From Caenorhabditis remanei (lineage: Eukaryota > Nematoda > Chromadorea > Rhabditida > Rhabditidae): a stretch of DNA of 64,000 nt. The notes beneath the pieces were generated by a model. It had not been told where the DNA came from. It saw only the letters and a program-made list of their open reading frames with translations, and did no database searches. The DNA is taken from the NCBI RefSeq assembly GCF_010183535.1, contig NC_071331.1, forward strand, positions 8,184,001 through 8,248,000. Direction: 5' to 3'. The position numbers and the translations under genes were made by a program. This document shows, piece by piece, positions 11,619-22,700 of the stretch (position 1 is its first letter; each line of letters opens with the position of its first letter).

Positions 11619-12166
11619 TAACTGCTTCAAAAAATACTAAAGAATTTTTTTTGAAAAACTGTCCTGCACACTGTCACGGATCCCTCGGAGCTTGAGCTGA
11701 AATCTTTCTTCCAACTGATAATCATCGTGTCACTTTGTGAACATAGGTGATTTTTAGTCTGGAAATTCACAACTTTTTAGCTCGAATTTTTTTTGAGAAA
11801 TTCTTGGTCAGGATTTTTTTTTGGCCAGCTAGTACTCTAGCTCGAAATTTTTTTCAATGAATTTTCAGACTTTTGCTGTATGTGTTTTGTGAAAAATACA
11901 GTTTCAACTAGTCCACAAGTATACCAAAGCAAAATTAGAAACATTGAAATGCCTGTTGAAGTGATTAGCAGAAAACAAAAAACTTGAAGATTTCGATTAG
12001 AAAAAGGTCGGTTTCTTGAAGAAATTTAGATAACAACGCTTTACTACAGGTTCCCTAGGATCAGGAATTTTAATTTAAAAAAGAAAATTTCTTAGAAGAT
12101 TCTCTGAATGAAAAAAATCCCTGTTTCAAAAATAACATTTTATAATTCGAGCTCATTGCTCGATAG

Positions 12167-12187
12167 TAAGTGAGCCGGTTTCATTTG
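12167..12187 (+). ncRNA. Predicted 21U-RNA locus
   Basis: The core CTGTTTCA is at 12121-12128. The U lies 39 nt downstream in the context TAGT, and the RNA starts TAAGTGAGCC. It is the positional equivalent of the locus at 394, with a different body. Confidence 0.6.
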
Positions 12188-12239
12188 ATTTTTAAATCCT
12201 GCAAAACCTTTGAGTTCAACTAAACAAACCTAATTCCAG

Positions 12240-12302
12240 ATCGGCACTGAAATGCTGTCGAACCTTGCCAGTCAACGTGAAACAATCGGTCGTTCACGTG
12301 AT
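12240..12302 (+). pseudogene. Truncated Vti1 last exon
   Basis: After the acceptor ATTCCAG the first 21 codons of the Vti1 last exon are kept (IGTEMLSNLASQRETIGRSR and one further residue). The sequence then jumps directly into the 3' UTR (CTATAATTCTGACACGCC), deleting the rest of the SNARE helix and the membrane anchor. This copy cannot encode a functional SNARE end. Confidence 0.8.
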
Positions 12303-12571
12303 CTATAATTCTGACACGCCCCCTTTTTCCCAAAATTCTAGTCGCTGCTCCCCGAGCAGTCCCTTTCCCAATGTATATTACTCTCTCGATGGATTAATAT
12401 GAAATCTAATAAAAACGGAATAATTGGATTCTTTCAATTCCCATACATTTCAAAAAAGGCGGAAGAACTGGGCGGCGGCTGACAGGAATTTTTGCAATAA
12501 ATCTATTTCTTGAACAATTTTTCATATAAAACGCTCAAAATGCCCTATTTTGAATGTTTTTTTCGGTAAAA

Positions 12572-12706
12572 ATCCTATTTCCCCCCGTCCTTCATTTGTA
12601 TTTTTATTCTAATCGTATTTGGTACATTTCTTGAGAGTATCCTATTAAATGAATCACTCCGGAAGAAGATTTTCAGAGAGTACAGAAATTTATTTGAATA
12701 TGTTGC
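12572..12706 (-). repeat. Inverted copy of the sequence at 19440-19574
   Basis: About 125 bp here are the near-identical reverse complement of 19440-19574 (shared words include CCCCGTCCTTCATTTG and GAGAGTATCCTATTAAATG). It lies exactly where piRNA-cluster sequence ends and the central block begins. Confidence 0.8.
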
Positions 12707-12795
12707 TCATAATTGAGAAAAAGTTAATTGATATAATAGACAAAGAGCAAAAAATAGGATATAAATTGGGAGATATAACAAACTTTGGTATAGCC

Positions 12796-13260
12796 CAGAG
12801 TTGCATGGAATTCCGACTTCCGACTTCCGACTTCCGACTTCCGGGCATTTTTATCATTCCGACTTCCGACTTCCGCCTTCCGGATAAGAAAAATCACTTC
12901 CGACTTCCGATTTCCGGATAAGGAATTTTACTTCCGACTTCCGACTTCCGGATAAGGAATTTTATTTCCGACTTTCGACATTTCGTAACTGTGGAATTTT
13001 CGAAAAGTATATTTTGCAGAAATACTTGAAAAAATGGTCTAAAAGAAGAGAAAATAGGCTTTGCTTCACCCAAAAACTAATTTTTCACTGATTTCCGCCA
13101 ATTTTATGATATTTTCTCTTGGAGTTTTTGAAAGTTTGAGAAAAAATCTAATTCCGACTTCCGACTTCCGGACGTTTTTTCACTTCCGACTTCCGACTTC
13201 CGGTTAAGGGAATTCACTTCCGACTTCCGGTTAAGAAATTTTCACTTCCATGCAACTCTG
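12796..13260. mobile_element. Heptamer-rich hAT-like MITE (ACTTCCG type)
   Basis: The terminal inverted repeats are CAGAGTTGCATGGAA and TTCCATGCAACTCTG. The flanks GTATAGCC and GTACAGAC match at 6 of 8 bases. Both arms are tandem ACTTCCG heptamers (12812-12990 and 13152-13245), and the AT-rich middle contains GGTCTAAAAG. The same middle appears inverted at 18300-18440. Confidence 0.65.
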
Positions 13261-13470
13261 GTACAGACACAGAAATGTCGGGAAGTGTAAATAATCTCAT
13301 CCGGAAGTCGGAAGTGGATTTTTTTCACAAAAGTTCCAAAACTCCAAGAGAAAAGAGCGTAAAATTCGGAAAAATTGGTTTTTCGCAGTCAAAAGGCCTA
13401 TTTTCTGTCTTTTAGATCATTTTTTCCAAGTATTTCTGTCATTACGTAAATAAATTATTATTATAATCTT
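13261..13470. repeat. Fragment of the same heptamer MITE family
   Basis: This holds a short CGGAAGTCGGAAGT stretch (13301-13315) followed by the family's middle segment in inverted orientation (CTCCAAGAGAAAAG, TTTTAGATCATTTTTTCC). One end appears to be lost. Confidence 0.5.
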
Positions 13471-13773
13471 TACTAATAATATTCAACAGATTCCGTTTGT
13501 CCGTTTATTTGTTGCACGCCATAACTCCCTTCGTAGAGGACCGATTTTAATGAAACCTGGATAAATGGATTGGAAATTTGACTTAGATGATGCCCGAACT
13601 TTTCTTTTTTCAAAAATATCAAATTTGACGTCTTCTGGAGACGATGAGGTTTTTAGTGCTAAATTTCGTTGAAGAGGGTGTGTCCCGACAGGGTGGTAGA
13701 AAGCTCAAAGTACCAACCTAACACTACTGACTAGATGTTTCTTGACTGCACTCTCGACAGGCGCGGGCCGCGC

Positions 13774-13836
13774 GCGTGTGGTGTAGTGGTCTACACAGAT
13801 GACTCTTACGCGTGGGGTGGCGAGTTCGTTCCCATC
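13774..13836 (+). other. tRNA-Glu-like relic
   Basis: The sequence GTGGTGTAGTGGTCTACA resembles the D-arm/A-box of eukaryotic tRNA-Glu. GATGACTCTTACG resembles its anticodon arm, and GCGAGTTCGTTCCC resembles a B-box (consensus GGTTCGANTCC) with two changes. The acceptor stem does not pair well. It is probably a tRNA-derived repeat or dead tRNA rather than a working gene. Confidence 0.35.
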
Positions 13837-14164
13837 AAATTGGAAATATTTTTTTGCTTTTTTGTTATGGGAAAGTAATTTATTGAGGAGCTTTTGGATT
13901 TAAATGGAGGGAAAAACAGTGACTATGTTAAAAAAATTTGTCAATAAGTCTGCTCCGCATCTTGCATTTGAGAGAAAATTGAATGAAAATTTGGTCAAGA
14001 GCCCGAAAACTCCCGTTGGCTACGGGTCAAAAGATTACCGTAATCTTAGAATTCATATTTCATCATGAACGCGCCAGACCGATAGCATTCGGTATTTTCG
14101 GATTCGAAAGTTCTATTTGAGATTTGAATACCGCTCATCAGTGCTGTAAAATTTTCGATAGGGG

Positions 14165-14440
14165 AGCCGGAAGAAGGAAGAGGGAAGTACATTTTTGAAA
14201 AAGAAAAGCGGAAGAAGGAAGTCAGTCAAAAATTCCAAAATGTTTGTAAACTTTTTTGAAAGTCGGAAGTGGCAAAAAAGTTTCAACGGAAAACTGAAGC
14301 GGAAAGTCGGAAGTAAATTTTCTAAAAAGGAAAGTCGGAAGAAGGAGGAAGAAAGTGAAATTTTCAAAAGGGATGTCGGAAGAGAGAAGAAGGAAGTGAA
14401 AAAAGCCCGGAAGAAGAAAGAAGGTAGTCGGAGGAAGGAA
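14165..14440. repeat. Degenerate GGAAG-rich satellite
   Basis: This is an imperfect array of GTCGGAAG and GAAGGAAG words related to the heptamer arms of the local MITEs. Long open frames across it on both strands are by-products of low complexity and are not called as genes. Confidence 0.6.
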
Positions 14441-14559
14441 TTCCGCACAGCTCTGCCGCTCACATACATAATGGGAATCAAAGGAACCGGGAGACCATGT
14501 TTTCTGATAGCGAAGCCTAAAATAAATGGAAGACCACTACTCAAGAAGCTGATATGTGA

Positions 14560-15060
14560 ATAAGGACCCGTCGTAGCTCGGTTGCCTACAAAAAAATTAT
14601 GAATTCTTGGATGAGAATTTGATAAAGCACCGTCTTAGTCTGCCATATTCCGAGAAGGGAGGCGGCGTTGCCGCCGATCAGTTAAAAATAAAAAATATAT
14701 CGGCTTGATCACTCGTCTTTTGGGAACGGAAGAAAGAAAAGTTATCAAGTTCAAGTTCTTCTGTGAGATTGTTTTGAAATGAGGAAAACATAGGAAGAAA
14801 GTTCAAATCGGTAAATTCAAAAACAGCTCATTCTAAATTCCATACTCTATCAGGATAGAAAAAGTCATTGAGAAAGTTTGTAGAATTTGAGTCTGAAAAG
14901 GAGAGATTTTACAATTGTGCTTTATCGGAATGAACTGCTCGACTAAGAAGCGCCGCAGGCGCTGTAAAACTGAGAAGGGTGGTGTAGGGAAGGAGGTTTA
15001 GTCGCCGTTAGGCGACGTAAACCGACTGGTTATTATTATTTGGTAAATTCCACAGTTATG
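14560..15060. other. No recognised feature
   Basis: The stretch is non-coding as far as I can see. It contains short GC patches (CGCCGCAGGCGC near 14950, CGCCGTTAGGCG near 15003) that form small inverted repeats. Confidence 0.4.
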
Positions 15061-15137
15061 AAATGACGGAAATCGGAATTAACTTTCCTTATCCGGAAGT
15101 CGGAAGTCGGAAGTCGGAATTCCCGACAACACTGGTA
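15060..15137. repeat. End fragment of heptamer MITE
   Basis: The array CGGAAGTCGGAAGTCGG lies at about 15094-15118 and is followed by a degenerate terminus (CCCGACAACACTGG). It is a solo end of the family at 18030-18555. Confidence 0.45.
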
Positions 15138-15826
15138 CAGACACACAGACAGAAATGGATTAGTTCTCTTCGTCCTCTTCGAAGATTTGTTGCAGGTATT
15201 GGGCGTGGCTTTCTGAAGAAATAATAATTAGAGATTTTGAATTTTTAAGTTGGAATGTGCGCTCTATTGAGAATTAGGGGGGGGGGGGTATAGAACAGGT
15301 GGACAAGATTTAAAGTGTTTGAATGAGAAAAAAAAGGCTCCGGGACATTTCGAAACCGGACATTTTGAAACTGCGGCATTTCGAAACCGGTAAAGCGCGT
15401 ATAAATTTTGCTCTAGAAAAGAGGTAATATCACAGTCTCCCACACGCGAAATGCGCAAGCGTTTTCACGAGAAAAGCGACGATCTGCGTCCTCAAATCTC
15501 TAACGCATGTAGAGGGAGCGCGTTTGCACTAAAATTAATCGGAAATGAAAAATTTTGGAAAAATGTCTCGTACAACGAGTAGACAACGAATTTCGAAACG
15601 GTAAAAAAAGAATAAGATAGAAGATGATCTGAACTATAATTTTCATAAAAATCTCAAACGAACAACATTCAGAACACGACTTATGGACCACTGAAAATGG
15701 CGTTCAAAGAATAGTGTGTTTGAAGGACATGTCTAATTTGGAATGATAATTTTTTTCTTTAGATAGATTCTCTGATATCTGAAATACTTCATAAAGTTAG
15801 AAATTTCCTAAAAATAAAACAATTAG

Positions 15827-16078
15827 TACTGTCGAAAAAATAAAGTTTCGACAAGGATTTCAAAAAAAAATTTTGCGGGCTGGAACAAGCAAGTGCATAA
15901 AGTTCTGGGCGGAGCTTAAACTGCAATCGCCGCATTTCTAATTTCAGTTGTTTTTTTCCAAATTGAGAACCGCGCCGCTTGCAGATTTAAGCTCCGCCCA
16001 GAACTTTATGCGCTTGCTTGTTCCAGCCCGCAAAATTTTTTTTGAAATCCTTGTCGAAACTTTATTTTTTCGACAGTA
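15827..16078. mobile_element. Palindromic MITE with TA ends
   Basis: Terminal inverted repeats of about 105 bp begin TACTGTCGAAAAAATAAAG and end with the complement TTCGACAGTA. The element is almost entirely palindromic around 15950 (GGGCGGAGCTTAAA at the left, TTTAAGCTCCGCCC at the right). TA at both boundaries suggests a Tc1/mariner-type non-autonomous element. Confidence 0.65.
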
Positions 16079-16479
16079 ATCCATGTAATGGGCAATAACG
16101 GTATTTAGCACCTTTTTGATGGTTTTGGTCTGGAAACAAAAAAAATCGAATAAATAAAACAAAGCGATTGTAGAGGGTCCCAAAAGAAATATTTACCATT
16201 TTAGTTTGTTTGATTCCGTTCAGTACTCATTGAGTCAAGATCATATCAAATTTCAGTTGAAAAAGTTGAAAAAAACGTCATTTTTCGGACTTTTTTCTAT
16301 TTTTCAGCCGAATAAAAAATTTTCTCAAAAAAATAAAACGAAGGAAAAGTTTGAAATTTCAATGGGAATCTATTACTTTTTACATCTTGTGATTTCGTCC
16401 ACTACAGATTGATTGAGAATGCTTTTAAGTGTACCAACTTTTACCACTGATATTACTGTATGTAGAGAAAGTGATGCCA

Positions 16480-17215
16480 GAGGGTCAACTCTTTTTTGTT
16501 CTAAAACGCATAACTTTCACAAAAACGTAGATCAGGCATAAAACTTCACTTTTTCAGTTGACAACATTTTTGTACGAGACCTCCCTGAAAAGTTATGCTC
16601 CTCCTCCTATTTCAGTGCAATGCTGCGAGCTTGTCTATTGTGATAGACTGTAACTCGCTAGTATGCGCTTGTACAAAAAGGTTGTCAATTATGAAAATAA
16701 AGCCCTATACTTGATCTACGGTCCTAGTAAAAATTAACATCTCGCGACACGTATTTTATTCGTTATATACTCCTAAAAACTTCCGAGTTTGACAGTGCAT
16801 CACGTCTTCCCTGATTGTCAGTATAATCCAATTTTTAAAGGGTATGTAGATTAGACGTAGTGCTTCACTTTTGCAGTTGACAACTTTCTTGTATTTCTCT
16901 TCTCTGAAAAGTTATACTCCTCCATCGAATCTACCTAACTCTCCACGTGATTATGACTAAGTCGACTGTTTTAGATTGTAACTCGCGAGTAAGCGTCTAT
17001 AAAAAAAGTCATCAACTAAAAAAGTGAAGCTATATACCTGATCTACATATCCATCAAAAATTGGCTCCTTCTGACAAATTAGTGCTGTCGTGATGCTCTG
17101 TCTAATTTGGTAGTTTTTATGAGTTCATAACGAGTAAAATAATTGTCCCAGGATGTTAATTTTTACTAGGGTCGTAGATCAGACATAGGGCTTTATTTTC
17201 ACAGTTGACAACTTT
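16480..17215. repeat. Cluster of hairpin repeats
   Basis: Several inverted units share words such as AGTTGACAACTTT, GTAGATCAG and GAGTTACAGTC. Related hairpins occur at about 36185-36420, 43805-44025 and 50530-50745. They look like copies of one short non-autonomous element family. No coding content is seen. Confidence 0.5.
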
Positions 17216-17224
17216 TTTTTACAA

Positions 17225-18020
17225 ATGCTTGCTTGCCAGTTACAGTCTCTCAAAGATCTTCTACAGAACAGTTGAATTTGGTCTTGGCGGCGAGAGAGTG
17301 GAGAGTGCTAGAGAAAAATACAGTTTGCTTGCGCATTTCGCGTGTGGGAGACTGTGTAATATTATGGTTCCGAGGATCCTTGGTCTTCAGATTGGTTCCA
17401 AAAAGCTTTAAAAAAAAGTTTTGCCACCAGTGGGGATCGAACCCTGGTTGTCAGATTGGTACCAAAAAGCCAAAAACAAAAAACAAAAAAGTTTTGCCAG
17501 GCCCGGTGTCGAACCCCGGAATGTCCCGGAGCCAAAAAAACATGAAAATCGGGAAAAACAACATTTTTCATTCAAAAAAGCAACAAATCAAAGATTTTTA
17601 TATTTTTTTTTGCCAAAAAATTCGTTGAAATTTCAAATTTTCATTCAAAAAACTAAGTTTTGACTCATTTTTCGTGTTTTTTTCTACAAAAATATAGGTA
17701 GAAATCTCTATTTCTCTAAAAATCCCATAGAAACTTCTAAATTTCAAAGAAAATTGACGATTTTAAGCAATTTTGAGAATTTTTCACTGAGAAATGATAA
17801 TTTTCAGTCAAAAAGGTGAAAAAATGGTAAATTTTCTCAGATTTTCACATTTTTCTCATTCAAAACCCATCAATAAACGGTTTGAATTTTGTCCACGTGG
17901 ACTCCAATTTCCAATTCTCAATAGAGCACCTTTACTCACTTCTATTCTTCACCGGCTTAACTTTGGTACTCAATTTTGGAAAATTTTAGGAGAAATTACT
18001 AGAAATTGCCCTGATAGGAA
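17225..18020. other. AT-rich stretch with two B-box-like sites
   Basis: On the minus strand GGGTTCGATCCC (about 17435-17446) and GGGGTTCGACACC (about 17507-17519) look like tRNA B-boxes, but no matching A-box or cloverleaf is seen. The remainder is AT-rich, periodic and intron-like, with no gene. Confidence 0.3.
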
Positions 18021-18029
18021 TGTATGTAC

Positions 18030-18555
18030 CAGAGTTGCATGGAAGTGAAAAATTCTTATCCGGAAGTCGGAAGTCGGAAGTGATTTTTCTTATCCGGAAG
18101 TCGGAAGTCGGAAGTAAAATTCCTTATCCGGAAGTCGGAAGTAAAATTCCTTATCCGGAAGTCGGAAGTAAAATTCCTTATCCGGAAGTCGGAAGTAAAA
18201 TTCCTTATCCGGAAGTCGGAAGTAAAATTCCTTATCCGGAAGTCGGAAGTGATTTTTCTTATCCGGAAGGCGGAAGTCGGAATTAGATTTTTTCGCAAAT
18301 ATTCAAAAACAACAAGAGAAAAGATTATAAATTGGCAGAAATCAGTGGAAAATTAGGTTTTGGATGAAGAAAAGCCAATTTTCTCTCCTTTTAGACCATT
18401 TTTCCTTGTATCTCTGCGAAATATACTTTTCGGAAATTCCACAGTCACGGAATGACAGAAGTCGGAAGTAAAATTCCTTATCCGGAAGTCGGAAGTTGGA
18501 AGTCGGAATGATAAAAATGCCCGGAAGTCGGAAGTCGGAATTCCATCCAACTCTG
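18030..18555. mobile_element. Heptamer-rich hAT-like MITE with expanded arm
   Basis: The ends are CAGAGTTGCATGGAA and TTCCATCCAACTCTG. One arm contains an expanded array (18057-18285) whose unit is roughly CCGGAAGTCGGAAGTAAAA plus TTCCTTAT, repeated about seven times. The middle (18300-18440) is the inverted equivalent of 12990-13150. Open frames across the array are translation of the repeat and are not genes. Confidence 0.65.
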
Positions 18556-18562
18556 GTAAAAC

Positions 18563-18770
18563 ATATATTTGCACGACACGTGTCTTACAACCGCGCTCTA
18601 CCGAAATCAGCTTGAAAATAGTGTGCGAAATTGAGAGACGCAGAGAAAAAGAGACATTTTTCAATTTCGGTGGAGCGCAGTTGTAAGAACTGTGTCGAGC
18701 AGAGTTGCGCGGAATTCCGACTTCCGTTTTAGAAAAAATCACTTCCGCGCAACTCTGGTGTCGAGATATA
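18563..18770. mobile_element. GAGCGCAGTTGTAAGAAC-type MITE
   Basis: The inverted ends contain TGTCTTACAACCGCGCTC at the left and GAGCGCAGTTGTAAGAAC at the right, around a short AT-rich centre. Relatives lie at 45253-45380 and, as a fragment, at 19125-19165. The right end is interrupted by the 58-bp element at 18700-18757. Confidence 0.55.
18700..18757. mobile_element. 58-bp minimal hAT-like element
   Basis: The ends CAGAGTTGCGCGGA and TCCGCGCAACTCTG are inverted repeats with almost nothing between them. The flanks are a perfect 8-bp duplication GTGTCGAG (18692-18699 and 18758-18765). It belongs to the heptamer MITE family and is inserted into an older MITE. The perfect duplication implies recent mobility. 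Confidence 0.8.
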
Positions 18771-19189
18771 CAAGATTCATTATTCGTCGGAAAATCACAT
18801 TTTTCCATCAAAAATAGCAAGTTTCAAAAGAAAAATGCGGATCGAAAAGTGAGCTTTTCAATACAGAAACATAACATTTTTCAGCGGAAAACAACGAAAA
18901 TTTGGTCTAAAATAGGCTTTAATCGAGTTTTTCTGATATAAATTCGAGATTCTGAACGACTTTCAGACAAAGTTTTGGAAGTTTTTGAATGAAAATTGTT
19001 CGAAAAAGGCCGAATTTTCCATTAAATTCATCTTTTTTTCAAATTTTTCTAGCCATAATTCCAATTTTTGGCGTTTTTCGAACAATTTTCGTTCAAAAAC
19101 TGGAATTTTTATCAGAAAAACTCGATTATAGGTAGAGCGCAGTTGTCAGAACTGTGCGACGATGAGAACGAATCGCTGGATGCCAATGG

Positions 19190-19455
19190 GAAAAAGTGGA
19201 AAAAACCAAAGATTTCAAGCGTTGGAGCATTGATTAACTCGGAAATGTGTCTGAATGCGCTTAGTTTGGAGGATACGGTGATGGGGGCGGAGCCTGTTCA
19301 GGGGGAGGAGCCAATTCAAGAGGAGGAACCTATTCAGGAGGCGGAGCCTATTCTGGGGGCGGAGCCGGAGGATAAGGCGATTAGAGAAGAGGAGGAGCCT
19401 AAAGGGGCGGAGCCTATTCAAGAGGAGGAGCCAATTCAAGCCAAAAATTCAAATA
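19190..19455 (+). other. GGCGGAGCC minisatellite with open frame
   Basis: Repeated GGGGCGGAGCC, GAGGAGCC and ATTCAAGAG words give an open frame with an acidic repeat (EEPIQEEEPIQEAEPI). Upstream residues (NESLDANGKKWKKPKISS) look more protein-like. No start, splice pattern or family is recognised, so this is at most a gene fragment. Confidence 0.2.
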
Positions 19456-19703
19456 AATTTCTGTACTCTCTGAAAATCTTCTTCAGGAGTGATTCATTTA
19501 ATAGGATACTCTCAAGAAATGTACCAAATACGGTTAGAATAAAAATACAAATGAAGGACGGGGGAAAATAGAGATCACAATACAGAGAGAATTCCCGTCT
19601 TTTTCTTTTCTTTTTTGGATAAAACACGTTCAATTCGACAGGTAATTAAGGGGAGGGTAATTATGCAATTAAACAGACAATTAATGAGATTTCGAGTGAC
19701 GAA

Positions 19704-22700
19704 TCATTTCTTATTGCGGAGAGCCTTCACTGCGCCCATATCCGACGCGATTCCACCAATTTCACGTTTGATTCGCTCCTGCACGTCGGCGCCGAGATTC
19801 TGTAGAAAACAGAGATTGATTTTCTGGATTTTCTGGTGCCAAAATTGAGTTTTTTCGTATGTTTTTAATCATATTAAGAGCGAAAAATGACTAGAAATCC
19901 GAAAAAATTTGCTGGAAAATCAAAATTTCAGCCTTTTTCTGATTGAAAATAAGCGGGCAAAACGTACCGGAATGACATCTTTCGTGAGTTTCAACTCCTT
20001 CTTATACTTCTTAATCTGCTCTTCAAGAATCAAATTATCCTGAAGATATTGTGCGAGTTTCTCGACCAACTGATCCACCGAATCATTCTTCCACATCGTC
20101 ATATCGATTCCCTTGAAAAGGATCAACTTCTGATGGAGGAAGTCACGGAGTCCACGGGATTCAATGATCAAGTTTCCAATCGTTTCTTTGAGTTCTGCTC
20201 CCATTCCAGACATCGTATACGTCTTTTTCAGCTTCTGCACAATCGAGTCGACTGCCATCGTTGATTCGTGAAGGAGTTGACGAGTGGGACTGACAAAGTC
20301 TGAAAATGATGGAGGGTTTAGGAAAACTGAATTTTTCAGCCAAAAAATTGGATTTTTCAGCTGAACCTGGATTTTCAAGCAAGAAAACAGGATTCTTTAG
20401 CCAGGAAACTGGATGTTTCAGCCAAAAAAACAAGTTTTTCATCTAAAACTGGAGTTTCCAGCAAGAAAACTGGATTTTTCAGCCAAAAAACTGAATTGTT
20501 CAGCCAAAAAAGCACGTCAAACTTACTAGAAGCAGTTGTCGACGTCTTCTGACTGGATGATGGTGGAGCAGTGACTGGAGCCTCCGACGACGCCACTGGA
20601 GGCGGTGCGTTCTCCTTGTTATTAGAGATCGATGGCGATGACTTCTTTGAGACTCCTAGAGACTCTCTGATCTTTGATTGCATCTCGAGATTCTCCTTCT
20701 GCAGCTGCTCAATGTTGTCATTCACATATTTCATCGTTTTCTGCACTCTCGTGTTGAAGTTCACGTTCACGGGTCAGGCGGCGGCAGAGTTCATCGCATA
20801 CGAGGCGGATCGACGAGGCATTGCTGAAATTATTGGGTAATTTCACAAAAATTGAGAAATTGAACGCCGCAAAGGCTCAATAAGAACTGTGGCAACGCGT
20901 AGAACGTGAATTCTACGGAACAGGTATGTGCCCGGGTGGCGTTGAGCGCCTCGCATTTTCAGCCGAAATTTGAAAATGCGACAAGAAAGAGTGTGCGAAA
21001 TGGAGAGACGCAGACACACTCTCTCTCTCGTCGCATTTTCGCCCACTTTGAAATCTTTCAGCGCCCAAGAATTCACCTAAAACGCATAGATTTCCTTGGT
21101 AGCAAAACGCTCCAAAGACGCGCCAGTCTTCTCGGAAATGTGAACATGATTACCGTAAATACTGTATTTGAGGCGCATGCAACTATACTGTTCAAAAGGT
21201 TCGTCGGAGTGCAACTATATTAGAGGGGCACCTCAATTAGAGGGGAGGCGCGCCAGTCTTCCAAAAACAGAGGAAAATAAAGCAATTTGGGTCTTAAAAT
21301 CGCTGAAACTCGGCTTAAAAATGAACAAAAACTCCAAAAACGCTCCAAAAGGGTGCCAGATTCCAAAACCCGTGATTAAGGTTCAAAAATCATTGAAACA
21401 CGAGAATTCGGCCAAAAACTCTATCCACAAAACGCTTCAAAGACGCGCCAGCCTGCCTCAGTTCCTATTCCAACTCGGAAGTCTTCCAACTCACCCCAAA
21501 ATGATCTGTGTCTTCAACGTCTTCTTTGTCAATTCGACGACCTCCTTCCTGACTCTTTCTAGCCCTTCGATCGCCGCATTCACCATATCCTCTCGCTTCT
21601 TCGACACCTCAATCTCCTTCTTCCGAGCAGCAAGTTTCCCAGCATAGTCGGCGGATTCCTTCTCAAACGCCGCGGCTTTCTCCATCTTCTCCTCAAGTGA
21701 CACAATGTGTTCGACCATCTCGTGCTTCTCGTTCGCAGTCCGTTCCACTCGATCCTCTGCCTCTCGAGCACGTCTTCTGAGGAGCTCCATCTCATGCTCC
21801 ATCCTCCCCAGATGTTCTCTCACCGCGTTTTCCTCAGCGAGTGCCGTCTGCAACTCACTCGACAACGACTCGATGATCGCCTTTTTCTCTCGTTCGACGA
21901 GTTCTTTTGCCTCAGTCACTCGATAGTCCACCTCGATCATCATAGCATTTGCCTGCTCTCTCTTCAACACCTCAACCGAGCGCTTCGTGTCCTCCAGAAT
22001 CTCCTCGGCATTGAGACGAGCGTCTTGTTCGGCGGCACATCTGACGAGCGTGTTCTCCATCTGTCGTTTCGCCTCATCCAACTCGGCGACGAGTCGGCGA
22101 TGCGAGTCCTCGAGTCGAGAGAGCTCATTCATCAACTCTGCCTTCTCTGCCTCCACTTTGTTGAGTGTCGCTTGGCACACTTCGAGATCCTCAAAGTTCT
22201 GAGCAGCTTTGAGTTGAACATCGGAAAGTCGTCCGGATGAGTTCTGAAGTGGAGATTTCATATCTCCTCTCACTCTCGCCTTCTCCAACTCATTCCTCAA
22301 CTCGGCAACCTCATTCTGCAGTTTCTCAACCTCCATAACATTATTCGAGAACTTGAAGATCGGACTATACGAAGCGTTGAGAAGCGACGATGACGCCACA
22401 TCTGGAATCAAAATATTCAGAATTAGTCTCCAAGAATTCCCTTACCCTCAGCATCCGGCGCAATCGTGAATCGTCTCGACACATCTGCAATAAACGACTC
22501 GGCAACAATTGACTTTTCGAGGATCGAGAAGTTGACAGACATGTTGTTCAGATCTTTCTCGGCCGCCTCAAGGATGACCGACACGTCCGCGTGGTCGCAG
22601 ATACTCGTCTCGAACGCCAATTTCATTTGTTTGATACGATCGGCAAGTGGACTACTCGATCCCATCTGGAAATAGAGGATGAAGAGAGAATTGGTGTGCA

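Larger units (their letters stand above)
11746..12480 (+). repeat. Segmental duplication A, copy 2 (diverged)
   Basis: This copy resembles 60-970 and 45220-46240 in order and orientation, with an internal deletion that removes most of the Vti1 exon. It keeps one piRNA locus (12167-12187). Confidence 0.7.

Noticed and set aside
14113..14563. Long overlapping open frames on both strands
   Set aside because: They are translations of a GGAAG/heptamer satellite; low complexity explains the lack of stops on both strands.
18057..18285. Array that might look like CRISPR
   Set aside because: Repeat and spacer are both parts of one 33-bp satellite unit, spacers are not unique, and the genome is a nematode.
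18020..18298. Open frame with a regular peptide repeat (PEVGSKIPY type)
   Set aside because: It is the translated heptamer array inside a MITE; no start, introns or conserved domain.
21707..22240. 177-codon open frame on the plus strand
   Set aside because: It is the antisense shadow of spd-5 exon 7.
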